A DNA stretch of 64,000 bases from Variovorax boronicumulans (GTDB taxonomy: Bacteria > Pseudomonadota > Gammaproteobacteria > Burkholderiales > Burkholderiaceae_C). The position numbers were made by a program, and so were the translations under genes. This document shows positions 44,512 to 53,079 of the stretch, in pieces. The notes below the pieces were generated by a model. The model saw nothing but the letters and a program-made list of their open reading frames with translations, made no database searches and was not told the DNA's origin. Each line of letters starts with the position of its first letter. The stretch's first letter is position 1. Location of the stretch: positions 434,001 through 498,000 of the forward strand of contig NZ_JAAAFX010000004.1 of the NCBI RefSeq assembly GCF_019352895.1. Direction: 5' to 3'.

Positions 44512-45498
44512 TCAGGCGTCCGGGCGGTAGGCGGAGTCGAGCGTGAGCGCGCCCACGGCGCGTGACACGCAGGCGCAGATGCGCGTGTTCGCCGCTTTCT
44601 CGTGGGCGCCGAGGAACACGTCGCGGTGGTCGAGCTCCCCGTCCACGGCCAGCACGTCCATCGTGCACAGGCCGCATTCGCCGCGCTTGCAGTCCGACAG
44701 CGTCTGCACGCCGGCCGCCTCGAGTGCGTCGAGCAGCGTGCTGTCGGCCGGCACGGTGATCGTCAGGCCGTGGCGCGGAATGCGCACCTGAAAGGCCTGC
44801 GTGGGCAGCCGCCCGCTGCTGCCGAAGGTCTCGAAGCGCAGGTCCTCGAGCGGGCGGCCGGCCGCATGCCAGGCGCGCTTGATCGCCTCCAGCATCGGCA
44901 CCGGACCGCAGGTGTAGAGCTGGCCGCCGGGCGGCAGCGCGGCGATGGCGGCGTCGAAGTCGATGGCAGTCGCGCCTTCGTGGGCCGACACGCGCTCGCC
45001 CAGCGCCGCCTGCAGCTGCGGCAAGTAGCCGAGCTCGCCCGCATGGCGCGCGCCGTAGAGCATCCGCACCGGCACGCCGCTGCGCCGGGCCAGTGCGCCC
45101 AGGCGCTGCGCCATCCCCACCAGCGGCGTGATGCCGATGCCGCCCGCCACCAGCAGGTAGCCGGGCGCGGCCAGGTCGAGCGCGAAGTGGTTCTGCGGCG
45201 CGCTGACCTGCAGGCGATCGCCCACGCCCAGCCGCCACATCGCCAGCGAGCCGCCACGGCCGTCGTCGAGCCGCTTCACCGCGATGCGCCAGCTCCGGCC
45301 ATCGCCCTCGCCGACCAGCGAATAGGAGCGGGTCTGCAGCCTGCCCTGCGCGGTCATCACCTGCACCTGCAGGTGGGCGCCGGGCTCATGGGCGCCGGCG
45401 AAGCCGCCGTCGGGGCGCAGTTCGAATTCGCGCACGGTGGGCGTGACGTCGCGCAGCGCGACAAGCTGCGCCTGCATCCATTGAAGATCGCTTTTCAT
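44512..45498 (-). CDS. vanB: Vanillate O-demethylase reductase subunit-like oxidoreductase (VanB type)
   Basis: 328 residues from the ATG at 45498; the frame is open upstream but crosses into non-coding sequence. The order is an FAD/FMN-binding barrel (RSYSLVGEGDGRSWRIAVKR), an NAD-binding domain (YLLVAGGIGITPLVGMAQRL, then TCGPVPMLEAI) and a C-terminal plant-type 2Fe-2S domain with Cys270, Cys275, Cys278 and Cys308. This is the class IA dioxygenase-reductase layout. It passes electrons from NADH to the Rieske oxygenase encoded 0.8 kb upstream. The gntR gene lies between the two subunits, 35 bp away. Confidence 0.88.
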   Translation of the reverse strand: MKSDLQWMQAQLVALRDVTPTVREFELRPDGGFAGAHEPGAHLQVQVMTAQGRLQTRSYSLVGEGDGRSWRIAVKRLDDGRGGSLAMWRLGVGDRLQVSAPQNHFALDLAAPGYLLVAGGIGITPLVGMAQRLGALARRSGVPVRMLYGARHAGELGYLPQLQAALGERVSAHEGATAIDFDAAIAALPPGGQLYTCGPVPMLEAIKRAWHAAGRPLEDLRFETFGSSGRLPTQAFQVRIPRHGLTITVPADSTLLDALEAAGVQTLSDCKRGECGLCTMDVLAVDGELDHRDVFLGAHEKAANTRICACVSRAVGALTLDSAYRPDA

Positions 45499-45533
45499 CG
45501 GCGGAACACCCAAGGCGAAGAAGTGGCGGCCTC

Positions 45534-46310
45534 TCAGCCGCGGCGGCGGATCAGCTGCACGCCGGGCAGGGGGCGTTGCGCGGCGGTGGGCGTGCCATGC
45601 AGCGCCTCGCGCAGGTTGCGCCGCGCGAGGCGGCTGTGCTCGCGCATCAGCGCCTCGGCGCGCGAACCTTCGCCGGACTCGATGGCGTCGAGCACCTGCA
45701 GGTGCTGGTCCTGCGCGATCACGAGCATGTCGCGCGCGGCCGGCGAGTTGGCCTGCACGATGACGAAGCCCGAGGGCGAGGCGAAGGGCAGCTTGACCAC
45801 GCGCTCCAGCTGCTGCGCGATGACCGGGCTGCCCGCCATCTCGCACAGCAGCGCATGGAAGCGCTCGTTGTGCGTCACGTAGCGCGAGAAGGCGGCGTCG
45901 TCGAGCGCGGGCTCGCGCAGCAGCTCGTCGATGCGGCTCAGGCAGGCGCGCGCCTCGCGCAGCACCACGGGCGCCGCACCGCGCTCGGCCGCGAGCCGCG
46001 CGACCAGGCCTTCGAGCGTGCCGCGCAGTTCGATGGCGTCGGCCACGTCGCGTTCGGAGAAGGTGCGCACCGCATAGCCGCCGTTGGGCAGGGCCTCGAG
46101 CAGGCCTTCCTGTTCGAGCCGCATCAGCGCGGTGCGCACCGGCGTGCGCGACACGCCGAGCTGCTCGGAGATGGCCACTTCGGCAATGCGCGCACCGCCG
46201 GGCAGCTCGCCCGCGAGGATCATTTCGCGCAGCCGCAGCTGCGCCTTCACGGCCTGAGAGCTGCCGCTGTCGCCGGGCTCGGCGGCGGGAGGAACAGCGG
46301 CCACCTTCAT
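45534..46310 (-). CDS. GntR-family (FCD) regulator of the van cluster
   Basis: 258 residues from the ATG at 46310, overlapping the oxygenase stop (ATGA). The GntR winged HTH is at about 25-90 ([20 protein letters not shown], then [20 protein letters not shown]). The all-helical FCD effector domain follows, with Arg, Asp and His positions ([37 protein letters not shown]) that bind metal and carboxylates in this class. It is likely to repress the cluster until vanillate or a related acid is present. Possible operators lie upstream of vanA at 47424 and 47488. Confidence 0.93.
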   Translation of the reverse strand: MKVAAVPPAAEPGDSGSSQAVKAQLRLREMILAGELPGGARIAEVAISEQLGVSRTPVRTALMRLEQEGLLEALPNGGYAVRTFSERDVADAIELRGTLEGLVARLAAERGAAPVVLREARACLSRIDELLREPALDDAAFSRYVTHNERFHALLCEMAGSPVIAQQLERVVKLPFASPSGFVIVQANSPAARDMLVIAQDQHLQVLDAIESGEGSRAEALMREHSRLARRNLREALHGTPTAAQRPLPGVQLIRRRG

Positions 46311-47413
46311 GCGATCTGCCCCTCGGCGGCGTGGATCGGGATCGCGGCGCGCGCCGGCCTTTCCCGCTCGACCATGCGGTCGATCAGCTTGCGCGCCCAC
46401 ATCGAACCGGCGTCGATGTTGAGGTTGTAGAACCGGTGGTCGGGATGGTCGTCCATGGCCTTCTGCTGCGCCTCGAGCACCAGTTCGTCCTCGCGGAAGA
46501 TGCCCGAGACGCCTTCGCGCAATTCGTGCGTGAGGCGCTGCTCGCCGATGCAGTAGTTGCGCGAAAAGGCCCAGAAGTACAGGCAGGTCTTGTCGGTCTC
46601 GGGCGTGATGGTGTTGAGCACGTAGCCATTGACGCCCCTGCTGCGGTCGCCGGGGTGCTCGCCCTTCGGCACCGCGCCGCTGCCGGCCTCGGCCACGCCG
46701 ACGTCGATGTTCACGGTGCACGGCCCTTCGAAACGGATGATCTGCCAGCGGTCGACCTTGCCCGTGTAGCCGCGCGCGTGGCGGATCTGGCTGCCCCAGA
46801 AGGGCGGCGGGTCGATGTCCTCCATCCAGCGCGTGACGGTGGCCGAGCGGTCGCCGTGCGTGGCCACGAAAGGTGCCTCGGCCACTTCGCGGTTGCCGAT
46901 GGACGAGCCGTGCACGAAGGTCTCGTGCGTGAGGTCCATCAGGTTGTCGACCACCAGGCGGTAGTCGCAGTTCACGCGGATCATCTTGCCGTCGCCGGCC
47001 CAGGCCGGGTCGTCGTTCCAGTGCATGTCGGGCACCAGCGCCGGGTCGGCCTTGGCCGGATCGCCGGGCCAGATCCACACGAAGCGGTGCTTCTCCACCG
47101 CCGGAAAGCTGCGCACGCAGGCCGAGGGATTGAGCGTCTCCTGGCTCGGCATGTGGGTGCAGCGGCCCTGGCTGTTGTAGACCAGGCCGTGGTAGCCGCA
47201 GACCAGCTCGTCGCCCTCGAGGCGGCCCAGCGACAGCGGCATCAGCCGGTGCCAGCAGGCGTCTTCCAGCACGGCCACCTGGCCGTCGGTGCGGCGGAAC
47301 AGCACCAGCTTCTGGTTGCAGACGGTGCGCGGCAGCAGCGCATGACGCACTTCCACGTCATAGGCGGCGGCGTACCAGGCGTTCAGCGGAAAGGCACTCG
47401 TGGGCGTTTTCAT
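46307..47413 (-). CDS. vanA: Vanillate O-demethylase oxygenase subunit-like Rieske protein (VanA type)
   Basis: 368 residues, ATG at 47413. The Rieske 2Fe-2S site is CWH (Cys53, His55) and CGYH (Cys72, His75). The mononuclear iron site is in [17 protein letters not shown] (two His), with a later Asp expected. The start ([15 protein letters not shown]) and size are those of VanA-type aromatic ring-demethylating oxygenases, which oxidise the methyl group of vanillate to release formaldehyde and protocatechuate. Other methoxybenzoates are possible substrates. It is first in a leftward vanA-gntR-vanB cluster. Confidence 0.88.
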   Translation of the reverse strand: MKTPTSAFPLNAWYAAAYDVEVRHALLPRTVCNQKLVLFRRTDGQVAVLEDACWHRLMPLSLGRLEGDELVCGYHGLVYNSQGRCTHMPSQETLNPSACVRSFPAVEKHRFVWIWPGDPAKADPALVPDMHWNDDPAWAGDGKMIRVNCDYRLVVDNLMDLTHETFVHGSSIGNREVAEAPFVATHGDRSATVTRWMEDIDPPPFWGSQIRHARGYTGKVDRWQIIRFEGPCTVNIDVGVAEAGSGAVPKGEHPGDRSRGVNGYVLNTITPETDKTCLYFWAFSRNYCIGEQRLTHELREGVSGIFREDELVLEAQQKAMDDHPDHRFYNLNIDAGSMWARKLIDRMVERERPARAAIPIHAAEGQIA

Positions 47414-47423
47414 GAATACTCAA

Positions 47424-47493
47424 TGTATACAGAAATACCGAAAAATCCAGCGTTTCAACGCATTTCGAGGGTAAGTACCGATCCTTCTGTACA
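47424..47493. promoter_or_regulatory. Candidate GntR operators between vanA and the MetE-like gene
   Basis: TGTATACA, a perfect 8-bp palindrome, lies at 47424-47431 only 11 bp from the vanA start. TGTACA, a 6-bp palindrome, lies at 47488-47493. FCD-type GntR proteins often bind short TGTATACA-like palindromes. The 144-bp gap serves both divergent genes. Short palindromes arise by chance, so this is a suggestion. Confidence 0.4.
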
Positions 47494-47557
47494 CATCATC
47501 TTCCACCCCGGAGGCGATACGATGCTGCGCTCGTTCCCCATCCGACGGAGACCTCCC

Positions 47558-48679
47558 ATGTCACAGCACGCCGCCCTCCCCGCCCGCTACGACCATGTCG
47601 GCAGCTTCCTGCGCCCCCAATACCTGCTCGAGGCGAGAGAGCAGAAGGCCAAGGGCGCGATCACGCCCGAGCAGCTGCGCACGGTCGAAGACCGGGCCAT
47701 CACCGAGATCGTGCAGTTCCAGCAGGACGTGGGGCTCAAGAGCATCACCGACGGCGAGTTCCGCCGCACCTACTTCCACATCGACTTCCTCGACCAGCTG
47801 GGTGGCGTGAAGACCGACATCCCGGTCACGATCCGCAAGCCCGATGGCCGCGAGGAACTCGCGCCGCCGGTGCTGCGCGTGATCGACAAGGTCCGGCACG
47901 CGAAGAACATCCAGCTGGCCGACTTCGAGTACCTCCAGAGCCAGGTGGCTGCCGGCCGCACGCCCAAGGTGACCATCCCCTCGCCCACCATGCTGCATTT
48001 CCGCGGCGGACGTGCGGGCATCAGCAAGGTCGCGTATCCCGAGCTCGACCCGGTGTTCTACGACGACGTGGCCCGGGCCTATGGCGACGAGCTGCGCTCG
48101 CTGGCCGCGGCGGGCTGCACCTATGTGCAGATGGACGACACCAACCTCGCCTACCTCTGCGACGAGCACATGCGCGAAGCGGCCCGCCAGCGCGGCGACG
48201 ACCCCAACGAGCTGCCGCACCGCTATGCCGCCTTCATCAACAAGGTGGTGGCGCAGAAGCCGCCGGGCATGCTGCTGGCCATGCACCTGTGCCGCGGCAA
48301 CTTCAAGAGCACGCATGCCGCGGCCGGCAACTACGAGCCCGTGGCCGAGGCGCTCCTGAAGGAGATGGACCTTGACGCCTACTTCATGGAGTACGACGAC
48401 GCGCGTTCGGGCGACTTCAAGCCGCTGCGCTACCTGCCCAAGGGCAAGACCGTGGTGCTGGGCCTGGTGACCACCAAGTTCGGCGAGATGGAAGACAAGG
48501 ACGAACTCAAGCGCCGCATCGACGACGCCGCGAAGTACGTGCCGCTGGAACAGCTCGCGCTGTCGCCGCAATGCGGCTTCTCGAGCACGGTGCACGGCAA
48601 CAACATCGCGGTCGAGGCGCAGCGCAACAAGCTCCGGCTGGTGATCGAGACGGCGCGCGAGGTCTGGGGCACCGACTAG
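47558..48679 (+). CDS. MetE C-terminal-like (cobalamin-independent) methyltransferase family protein
   Basis: 373 residues, ATG at 47558 with GGAG upstream. It matches the single-domain form of the MetE/UROD-fold family: [19 protein letters not shown] at the start, [28 protein letters not shown], and zinc-ligand-like His/Cys in [11 protein letters not shown] and [13 protein letters not shown]. Full methionine synthase has an extra N-terminal half that is absent here. Relatives transfer methyl groups to thiols or homocysteine, but many are uncharacterised. Being divergent from a demethylase cluster, it may handle one-carbon units from it; that is conjecture. Confidence 0.85.
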   Translation: MSQHAALPARYDHVGSFLRPQYLLEAREQKAKGAITPEQLRTVEDRAITEIVQFQQDVGLKSITDGEFRRTYFHIDFLDQLGGVKTDIPVTIRKPDGREELAPPVLRVIDKVRHAKNIQLADFEYLQSQVAAGRTPKVTIPSPTMLHFRGGRAGISKVAYPELDPVFYDDVARAYGDELRSLAAAGCTYVQMDDTNLAYLCDEHMREAARQRGDDPNELPHRYAAFINKVVAQKPPGMLLAMHLCRGNFKSTHAAAGNYEPVAEALLKEMDLDAYFMEYDDARSGDFKPLRYLPKGKTVVLGLVTTKFGEMEDKDELKRRIDDAAKYVPLEQLALSPQCGFSSTVHGNNIAVEAQRNKLRLVIETAREVWGTD

Positions 48680-48682
48680 CCT

Positions 48683-49576
48683 TCAGTCGGCGGAAAAGGC
48701 CCGCTGCAGCGCCTCGCGCACCGTGTGGGCTACGCCCTCGCGGCTGCCCTTGCGCCAGACCAGGTGCAGCTCGGATTCCAGCGCCGCGTGGGGCTGCAGC
48801 GCGCGGAAGGCCACGTGGGCATAGCCCAGGCGTTGCGCCGATGCGGGCACCAGCGCCACGCCCATGCCCGCATCGACCAGCGACAGGATCGAGTGCGTGT
48901 GGCTCAGCGTCTGCACGGTCTCGGGCGCCACGCCTTCGGCGCGCAGGCGCCCGGCGATAAGCTCGTAGAGATAGCGCGTCTCCGACGGACAGAATTCGAT
49001 GAAGGGCTGGCCCTGCAGGGCCGACAGCGGCATCGCCGGCCCCTCGGCCAGCGCATGGCCGCGCGGCGCGGCCAGCACCAGCGGCTCGCGCATCAGCGTG
49101 CTCGCGTCGGCGAAGCTGCGCGGCACGAAGGGCCGCACGATGCCGAGCTCGATGCGGTCGCCGGCCAGCGCATCGAGCTGGTCGGTGGTCTGCATCTCAC
49201 GGAGCATCACCTGCACGTCGGGCAGCGCGGTGCGCAGCGCGAGCAGCACCGTCGGCAGGACCGAGAAGCTGGCCGCCGCGATGAAGCCCAGCGTCACGCT
49301 GCCCGCATCGGCCCGCATCGCGCGGCGCGCGACCAGTGTCGCGGCCTGGCTGCGGCGCAGGATGTCCTCGGCCTCGCGCAGGAACACGCTGCCGGCCGGC
49401 GTGAGCCGCACGGTGCCGCCCGCGCGCTCAAGCAGGCGCGCGCCCACCTCGTGCTCGAGCAGCTGGATCTGCCGCGTGAGCGGCGGCTGGGTCATGTTCA
49501 GCAGGACGGCGGCGCGACCGAAATGGAGTTCGGTCGCCACGGCCACGAAGCAGCGGAGTTGGGAGAGCTGGAACAC
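48683..49576 (-). CDS. LysR-family transcriptional regulator
   Basis: 297 residues, GTG start at 49576. The N-terminal HTH is typical (LRCFVAVATELHFGRAAVLL, then NMTQPPLTRQIQLLEHEVGA), followed by the periplasmic-binding-like effector domain (VTLGFIAAASFSVLPTVLLA). It diverges from a DHDPS-family gene and Bug receptor gene with 99 bp between, the standard layout for a LysR activator and its target. The effector is likely to be a substrate of that pathway. The convergent MetE-like gene ends only 3 bp away. Confidence 0.93.
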   Translation of the reverse strand: MFQLSQLRCFVAVATELHFGRAAVLLNMTQPPLTRQIQLLEHEVGARLLERAGGTVRLTPAGSVFLREAEDILRRSQAATLVARRAMRADAGSVTLGFIAAASFSVLPTVLLALRTALPDVQVMLREMQTTDQLDALAGDRIELGIVRPFVPRSFADASTLMREPLVLAAPRGHALAEGPAMPLSALQGQPFIEFCPSETRYLYELIAGRLRAEGVAPETVQTLSHTHSILSLVDAGMGVALVPASAQRLGYAHVAFRALQPHAALESELHLVWRKGSREGVAHTVREALQRAFSAD

Positions 49577-49675
49577 GATTCAGTTTTTGAATGGCGGCAT
49601 CGCCTGATTGGATTGGACGCGATCGTCGCCGCTTTCTAGAGTCAACACTGACTTTCATGATTCTGGAGACAAGCG

Positions 49676-50593
49676 ATGAGTTTCTTTCACGGCGCGGACC
49701 TGCGCCAGGCGCTGAACGGCATTTCGGGCATTCTGGTCACCCCCTTCGACGCGAACGACGCGATCGCGCCCGCACCGCTGCAAGCGGTGGTCGACCGCGC
49801 CATCGCGGCCGGCGTGCAGGTGCTGGTGGCCAACGGCAACACCAGCGAGTTCTACGGCCTGCAGGCGCACGAGGCCGAACACGCGGTGCGCATTTCGGCC
49901 GACTGCGTGCGCGGCCGCGTGCCGCTCCTGGCCGGCATCGGCCGCAGCGTGCACGAGGCCTGTGCGCTGGCCCGCGTCTCGCGCGCAGCCGGCGCCGATG
50001 CGCTGATGGTGCACCAGCCGCCGGACCCCTTCGTCTCGCCGCGCGGCGTGCTGGCCTATGTGCAGCGCATCGCCGAGGCCGGCGCAGGCCTGCCGCTGGT
50101 GCTCTACCTGCGCAACGAGAACATCGGGCTCGACGCCATCGAGGCCCTGTGCCGCGTGCCCGAGGTGATCGGCGTGAAATGGGCCTCGCCCACGCCGCTG
50201 GTGCTCGCGCAGGCGATGCGCCGCACCACCGACCGCCAGCTGGCCTGGGTCGGCGGCCTGGCCGAGGTCTGGGCACCGCCCTTCTATGCGGTCGGTGCGC
50301 GCGGCTTCACCTCGGGGCTGATCAACGTGATGCCCGAGCGCTCGGTCGCGATCCACCAGGCGCTCGAGGACGCCAACCATGCGTTGGCCATGCGGCTGAT
50401 CGACGAGATGCTGCCCTTCGAGGAGCTGCGCGCGCAAGAGAACAACGGCACCAACGTGACCGTGGTCAAGACCGCGCTGCAGATGATGGGCAACGACTGC
50501 GGCGCCACCCGCGCGCCCTCGGCCTGGCCGCTGACCGATGCACAGCAACAGGCGCTGCATGCGCTGCTGCAGGGCTGGCAGCTCGCACGCTGA
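49676..50593 (+). CDS. DHDPS/NAL-family lyase or dehydratase (5-dehydro-4-deoxyglucarate dehydratase-like)
   Basis: 305 residues. The (beta/alpha)8 class-I aldolase fold is visible with ISGILVTPFDANDAI at the start, a GNTSEFYGLQAHE segment in place of the usual GTTGE, Tyr in LVLYLRNENIG (about 144) and the Schiff-base Lys in VIGVKWASP (about 168). The Tyr-Arg-Asn surroundings look closer to 5-dehydro-4-deoxyglucarate dehydratase than to dihydrodipicolinate synthase. That enzyme yields 2-oxoglutarate semialdehyde, and a matching dehydrogenase gene lies at 56.6 kb. Substrate not proven. Confidence 0.8.
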   Translation: MSFFHGADLRQALNGISGILVTPFDANDAIAPAPLQAVVDRAIAAGVQVLVANGNTSEFYGLQAHEAEHAVRISADCVRGRVPLLAGIGRSVHEACALARVSRAAGADALMVHQPPDPFVSPRGVLAYVQRIAEAGAGLPLVLYLRNENIGLDAIEALCRVPEVIGVKWASPTPLVLAQAMRRTTDRQLAWVGGLAEVWAPPFYAVGARGFTSGLINVMPERSVAIHQALEDANHALAMRLIDEMLPFEELRAQENNGTNVTVVKTALQMMGNDCGATRAPSAWPLTDAQQQALHALLQGWQLAR

Positions 50594-50641
50594 TTGCACC
50601 TCCGTCTCTCTCGCGCCCCCTATAACGATCAAGGACAAACC

Positions 50642-51601
50642 ATGAAACTGCGTCGCTCCCTGCTGCTGCTCGCCACCCTGCTGCCCCTGGGCAGCGTGGC
50701 CCTGGCCCAGGCCTATCCCGCCCGGCCGATCACCATCGTGCTCGGTTCCACCGCCGGCAGCGCCACCGACGGCCTGGCCCGCGCCATCGCGGCCGAGGTC
50801 ACCAAGTCCAGCGGGCAGCCGGTGATCGTCGACAACCGCGCCGGCGCGTTCGGCGGCATCGCGGCGCAGTACACGGCCCATGCGCAACCGGACGGCTACA
50901 CGCTGTTCATGACCACCAACACCACGCAGTCGGCCAACCCGCACCTGCTGAAGAAGCTGAGCTACGACCCGATCAAGGACTTCGCGCCGGTGGCGCTGCT
51001 GGCGCGCGGCTACCTGGCGCTGGTGGTCAACCCCAAGGTCAAGGCGAACAACGTGGCCGAGCTGGTGGCGCTGGCCAAGAGCGCGCCGGGCAAGCTCAAC
51101 TACGGTTCGGGCAGTTCGTCGGCGCAGGTGGCGACCGAGCTGTTCCAGCAATCGACCGGCACGAAATTCACCTACGTGCCGTACAAGGCCAACCCGCCGG
51201 CCGTGCTGGACCTGGTGGGCGGACAGATCGACCTGATGATCGTCGACCTCACGACCAGCCTGCCGCAGGTCAAGGCCGGCAAGCTGCGCGCCCTGGGCAT
51301 CAGCAGCGCGACGCCCTCGCCGCTGGTGCCCGAGGTGCCGCCCATCGCGAACTCGCTGCCGGGCTACGAGTTCGGCTACTGGAACGCGCTCTATGCGCCG
51401 GCGAAGACGCCCGCGCCCGTGGTCCAGCGGCTCAGCGAACTGATGCGCGACGCGCTGGCCAAGCCTTCGGTACGCCAGGCGATCGAGAAGAGCGGGCAGG
51501 AAGTCGCGTTCGCGCCGCCCGAGGAACTGGCGAAGTTCCAGCTCTCGGAGCTGGAGCGTTGGGGCCGGATCATCAAGGCCGCGGGCATCGAACCCGAGTG
51601 A
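50642..51601 (+). CDS. Bug-family (TctC-like) tripartite tricarboxylate receptor
   Basis: 319 residues from the ATG at 50642 with AAGGA upstream. A signal peptide (MKLRRSLLLLATLLPLGSVA, to about 23) precedes the Bug fold: YPARPITIVLGSTAGSATDG, the NRAGAFGGIAA loop, YGSGSSSAQVATELFQ, and VDLTTSLPQVKAGKLRALGI. Bug receptors bind carboxylates or sugar acids in the periplasm; Burkholderiales encode many, often without their TctAB permease nearby, as here. It follows the DHDPS-family gene by 48 bp and is probably co-regulated by the divergent LysR protein. Confidence 0.93.
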   Translation: MKLRRSLLLLATLLPLGSVALAQAYPARPITIVLGSTAGSATDGLARAIAAEVTKSSGQPVIVDNRAGAFGGIAAQYTAHAQPDGYTLFMTTNTTQSANPHLLKKLSYDPIKDFAPVALLARGYLALVVNPKVKANNVAELVALAKSAPGKLNYGSGSSSAQVATELFQQSTGTKFTYVPYKANPPAVLDLVGGQIDLMIVDLTTSLPQVKAGKLRALGISSATPSPLVPEVPPIANSLPGYEFGYWNALYAPAKTPAPVVQRLSELMRDALAKPSVRQAIEKSGQEVAFAPPEELAKFQLSELERWGRIIKAAGIEPE

Positions 51602-51603
51602 GG

Positions 51604-51642
51604 GCTCCCCACCTGCGGATGCTTCTGCCGCGGTGTCCCTGG
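51604..51642 (+). repeat. Remnant of the intergenic repeat element
   Basis: GCTCCCC, CTGCGGA and GCCGCGGTGTCCCTGG resemble the ends of the element seen at 12487, 18386 and 19779, with the middle lost. It starts within 3 bp of the stop codon and runs into the terminator stem. Confidence 0.55.
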
Positions 51643-51670
51643 CACTTCACTGGATAGTGCCAGGGGTTTT
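51637..51670 (+). terminator. Rho-independent terminator of the Bug receptor gene
   Basis: A ten-bp perfect stem CCCTGGCACT / AGTGCCAGGG with a 9-nt loop is followed by G and TTTT. The left arm coincides with the CCCTGG end of the repeat remnant, as if a terminator had been built on the element. Confidence 0.8.
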
Positions 51671-51696
51671 GCGCGGGCCGGTTAATCTCTGCGGAC

Positions 51697-53079
51697 ATGC
51701 CGCACCTGCTCCAGCCCTGGCTGCCTTCGCCCTCCCAGCACTTCCTGGTCGTGACCTTCGCGCTGCTCGTCTATGTGCTGACGACGCGGGCGCGGCGCGA
51801 GCAGCGGGCGCCCACCACGGCCATCGCCTGGGTCATGGGGCTGCTGCTGATCCCCTACGTCACGCTGCCGATGTACCTGATGTTCGGCCAGCGCAAGCTG
51901 CGGCCGGTGGGTGCGCCACGGCCGCCGCGCACGCTGCCGGCGGGCCATTGGGCGGCCGAGCTCATCGAGAGCTTCGGCCTGCCGGCCCCCGGGCGCTGCG
52001 CGCCGCGTTTCCACGCCGACGGCGCCGCGGCGCGCGATGCGCTGTGGCAGGTGATCGACGGCGCGCGCACGCGGCTCGACGTCTGCACCTTCATCATCGG
52101 CGACGACTCGCTGGGCCACGAGGTCGTGACCCGGCTCACGCGGCGGGCCCGCGACGGCGTGCAGGTGCGCGTGCTGCTCGACGGCTTCGGCGCACTCACG
52201 CTGCCGGCCCATCACTTCGATGCGCTGCGTTCGGCCGGCGGCACGGTGGCGGTGTTCCGCCCGCTGTTCAGCCTGCGGCGCAACGGCCCGCGCAACCTGC
52301 GCAACCACCGCAAGTTCGTGATCTCCGACGACCACTGGCTCTGGTCGGGCGGGCGCAACCTGGCGGGCGAGTACTTCACCGGCAACGACGAGCATTCGGT
52401 GCCCTGGCGCGACCTGTCCTTCGACCTGCACGGCAGCGTGGCCGAGGCCGCGGCGGTGCAGTTCGAGCACGACTGGTCCTCGGTGCGCGACACCACGGCG
52501 CGCGACATCCCGCCCAGCGCCACCGACACCCAGCGCGAAGACGGCACCCTGGCGCAGTTCCTGCCCAGCGGCCCGGACCAGACCGAGGACACGGCGCACG
52601 CGCTGCTGATCGATGCCTGTTTCCGCGCCGAGCACCGCATCCTCGCCATCACGCCCTACTTCGTGCCCGACGACGGCCTGCGCAACGCCTTGCGCCTGGC
52701 CGCGCGGCGCGGCGTGCAGGTGACCATCGCGGTGCCCGAATGCTCGAACCACCGGCTGGCCGATTTCGTGCGCGCGCGTGCGATGCGCGACCTGGCCGGC
52801 GCCGGCGTCACCTTCCGCATGCTGCCCTTCATGGCGCACGCCAAGGCGGTGGTGGTCGATGAGCAATTGGCGCTGTGCGGCTCGATCAACCTCGACCTGC
52901 GCAGCCTGCTGCTCAACCATGAAGCGGCCGTCGTGTTCTACGGCCGCGGGCCAATCGACTGGCTGGCGCATTGGATCGAGACCACGGCCTCGGCCGGCGC
53001 GCCCTACCGCGCGCGGCGCCCCGGCCTCGGGCGCGACCTGGCCGAAGGCCTGCTGCTGACCATCGCCTTCCAGCTCTAG
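51697..53079 (+). CDS. cls: Cardiolipin synthase / phospholipase D-family protein
   Basis: 460 residues. Two N-terminal membrane helices (about 14-30 and 42-62) are followed by two PLD domains. Both HKD motifs are complete: His204-x-Lys206-x4-Asp211 (NHRKFVISDD, then GGRN) and His381-x-Lys383-x4-Asp388 (AHAKAVVVDE, then GSINLD). Such enzymes join two phosphatidylglycerol molecules, or PG and a CDP-DAG/PE donor, to make cardiolipin at the inner membrane. The gene starts 26 bp after a terminator and overlaps, by 4 bp, the end of the convergent ROK-type kinase gene. Confidence 0.93.
   Translation: MPHLLQPWLPSPSQHFLVVTFALLVYVLTTRARREQRAPTTAIAWVMGLLLIPYVTLPMYLMFGQRKLRPVGAPRPPRTLPAGHWAAELIESFGLPAPGRCAPRFHADGAAARDALWQVIDGARTRLDVCTFIIGDDSLGHEVVTRLTRRARDGVQVRVLLDGFGALTLPAHHFDALRSAGGTVAVFRPLFSLRRNGPRNLRNHRKFVISDDHWLWSGGRNLAGEYFTGNDEHSVPWRDLSFDLHGSVAEAAAVQFEHDWSSVRDTTARDIPPSATDTQREDGTLAQFLPSGPDQTEDTAHALLIDACFRAEHRILAITPYFVPDDGLRNALRLAARRGVQVTIAVPECSNHRLADFVRARAMRDLAGAGVTFRMLPFMAHAKAVVVDEQLALCGSINLDLRSLLLNHEAAVVFYGRGPIDWLAHWIETTASAGAPYRARRPGLGRDLAEGLLLTIAFQL

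Noticed and set aside
49577..49675. Promoter TTGGAC-N17-CTAGAG for the DHDPS-family gene
   Set aside because: The -10 is poor and several equally weak pairs exist; a LysR-activated promoter is expected here but cannot be placed.
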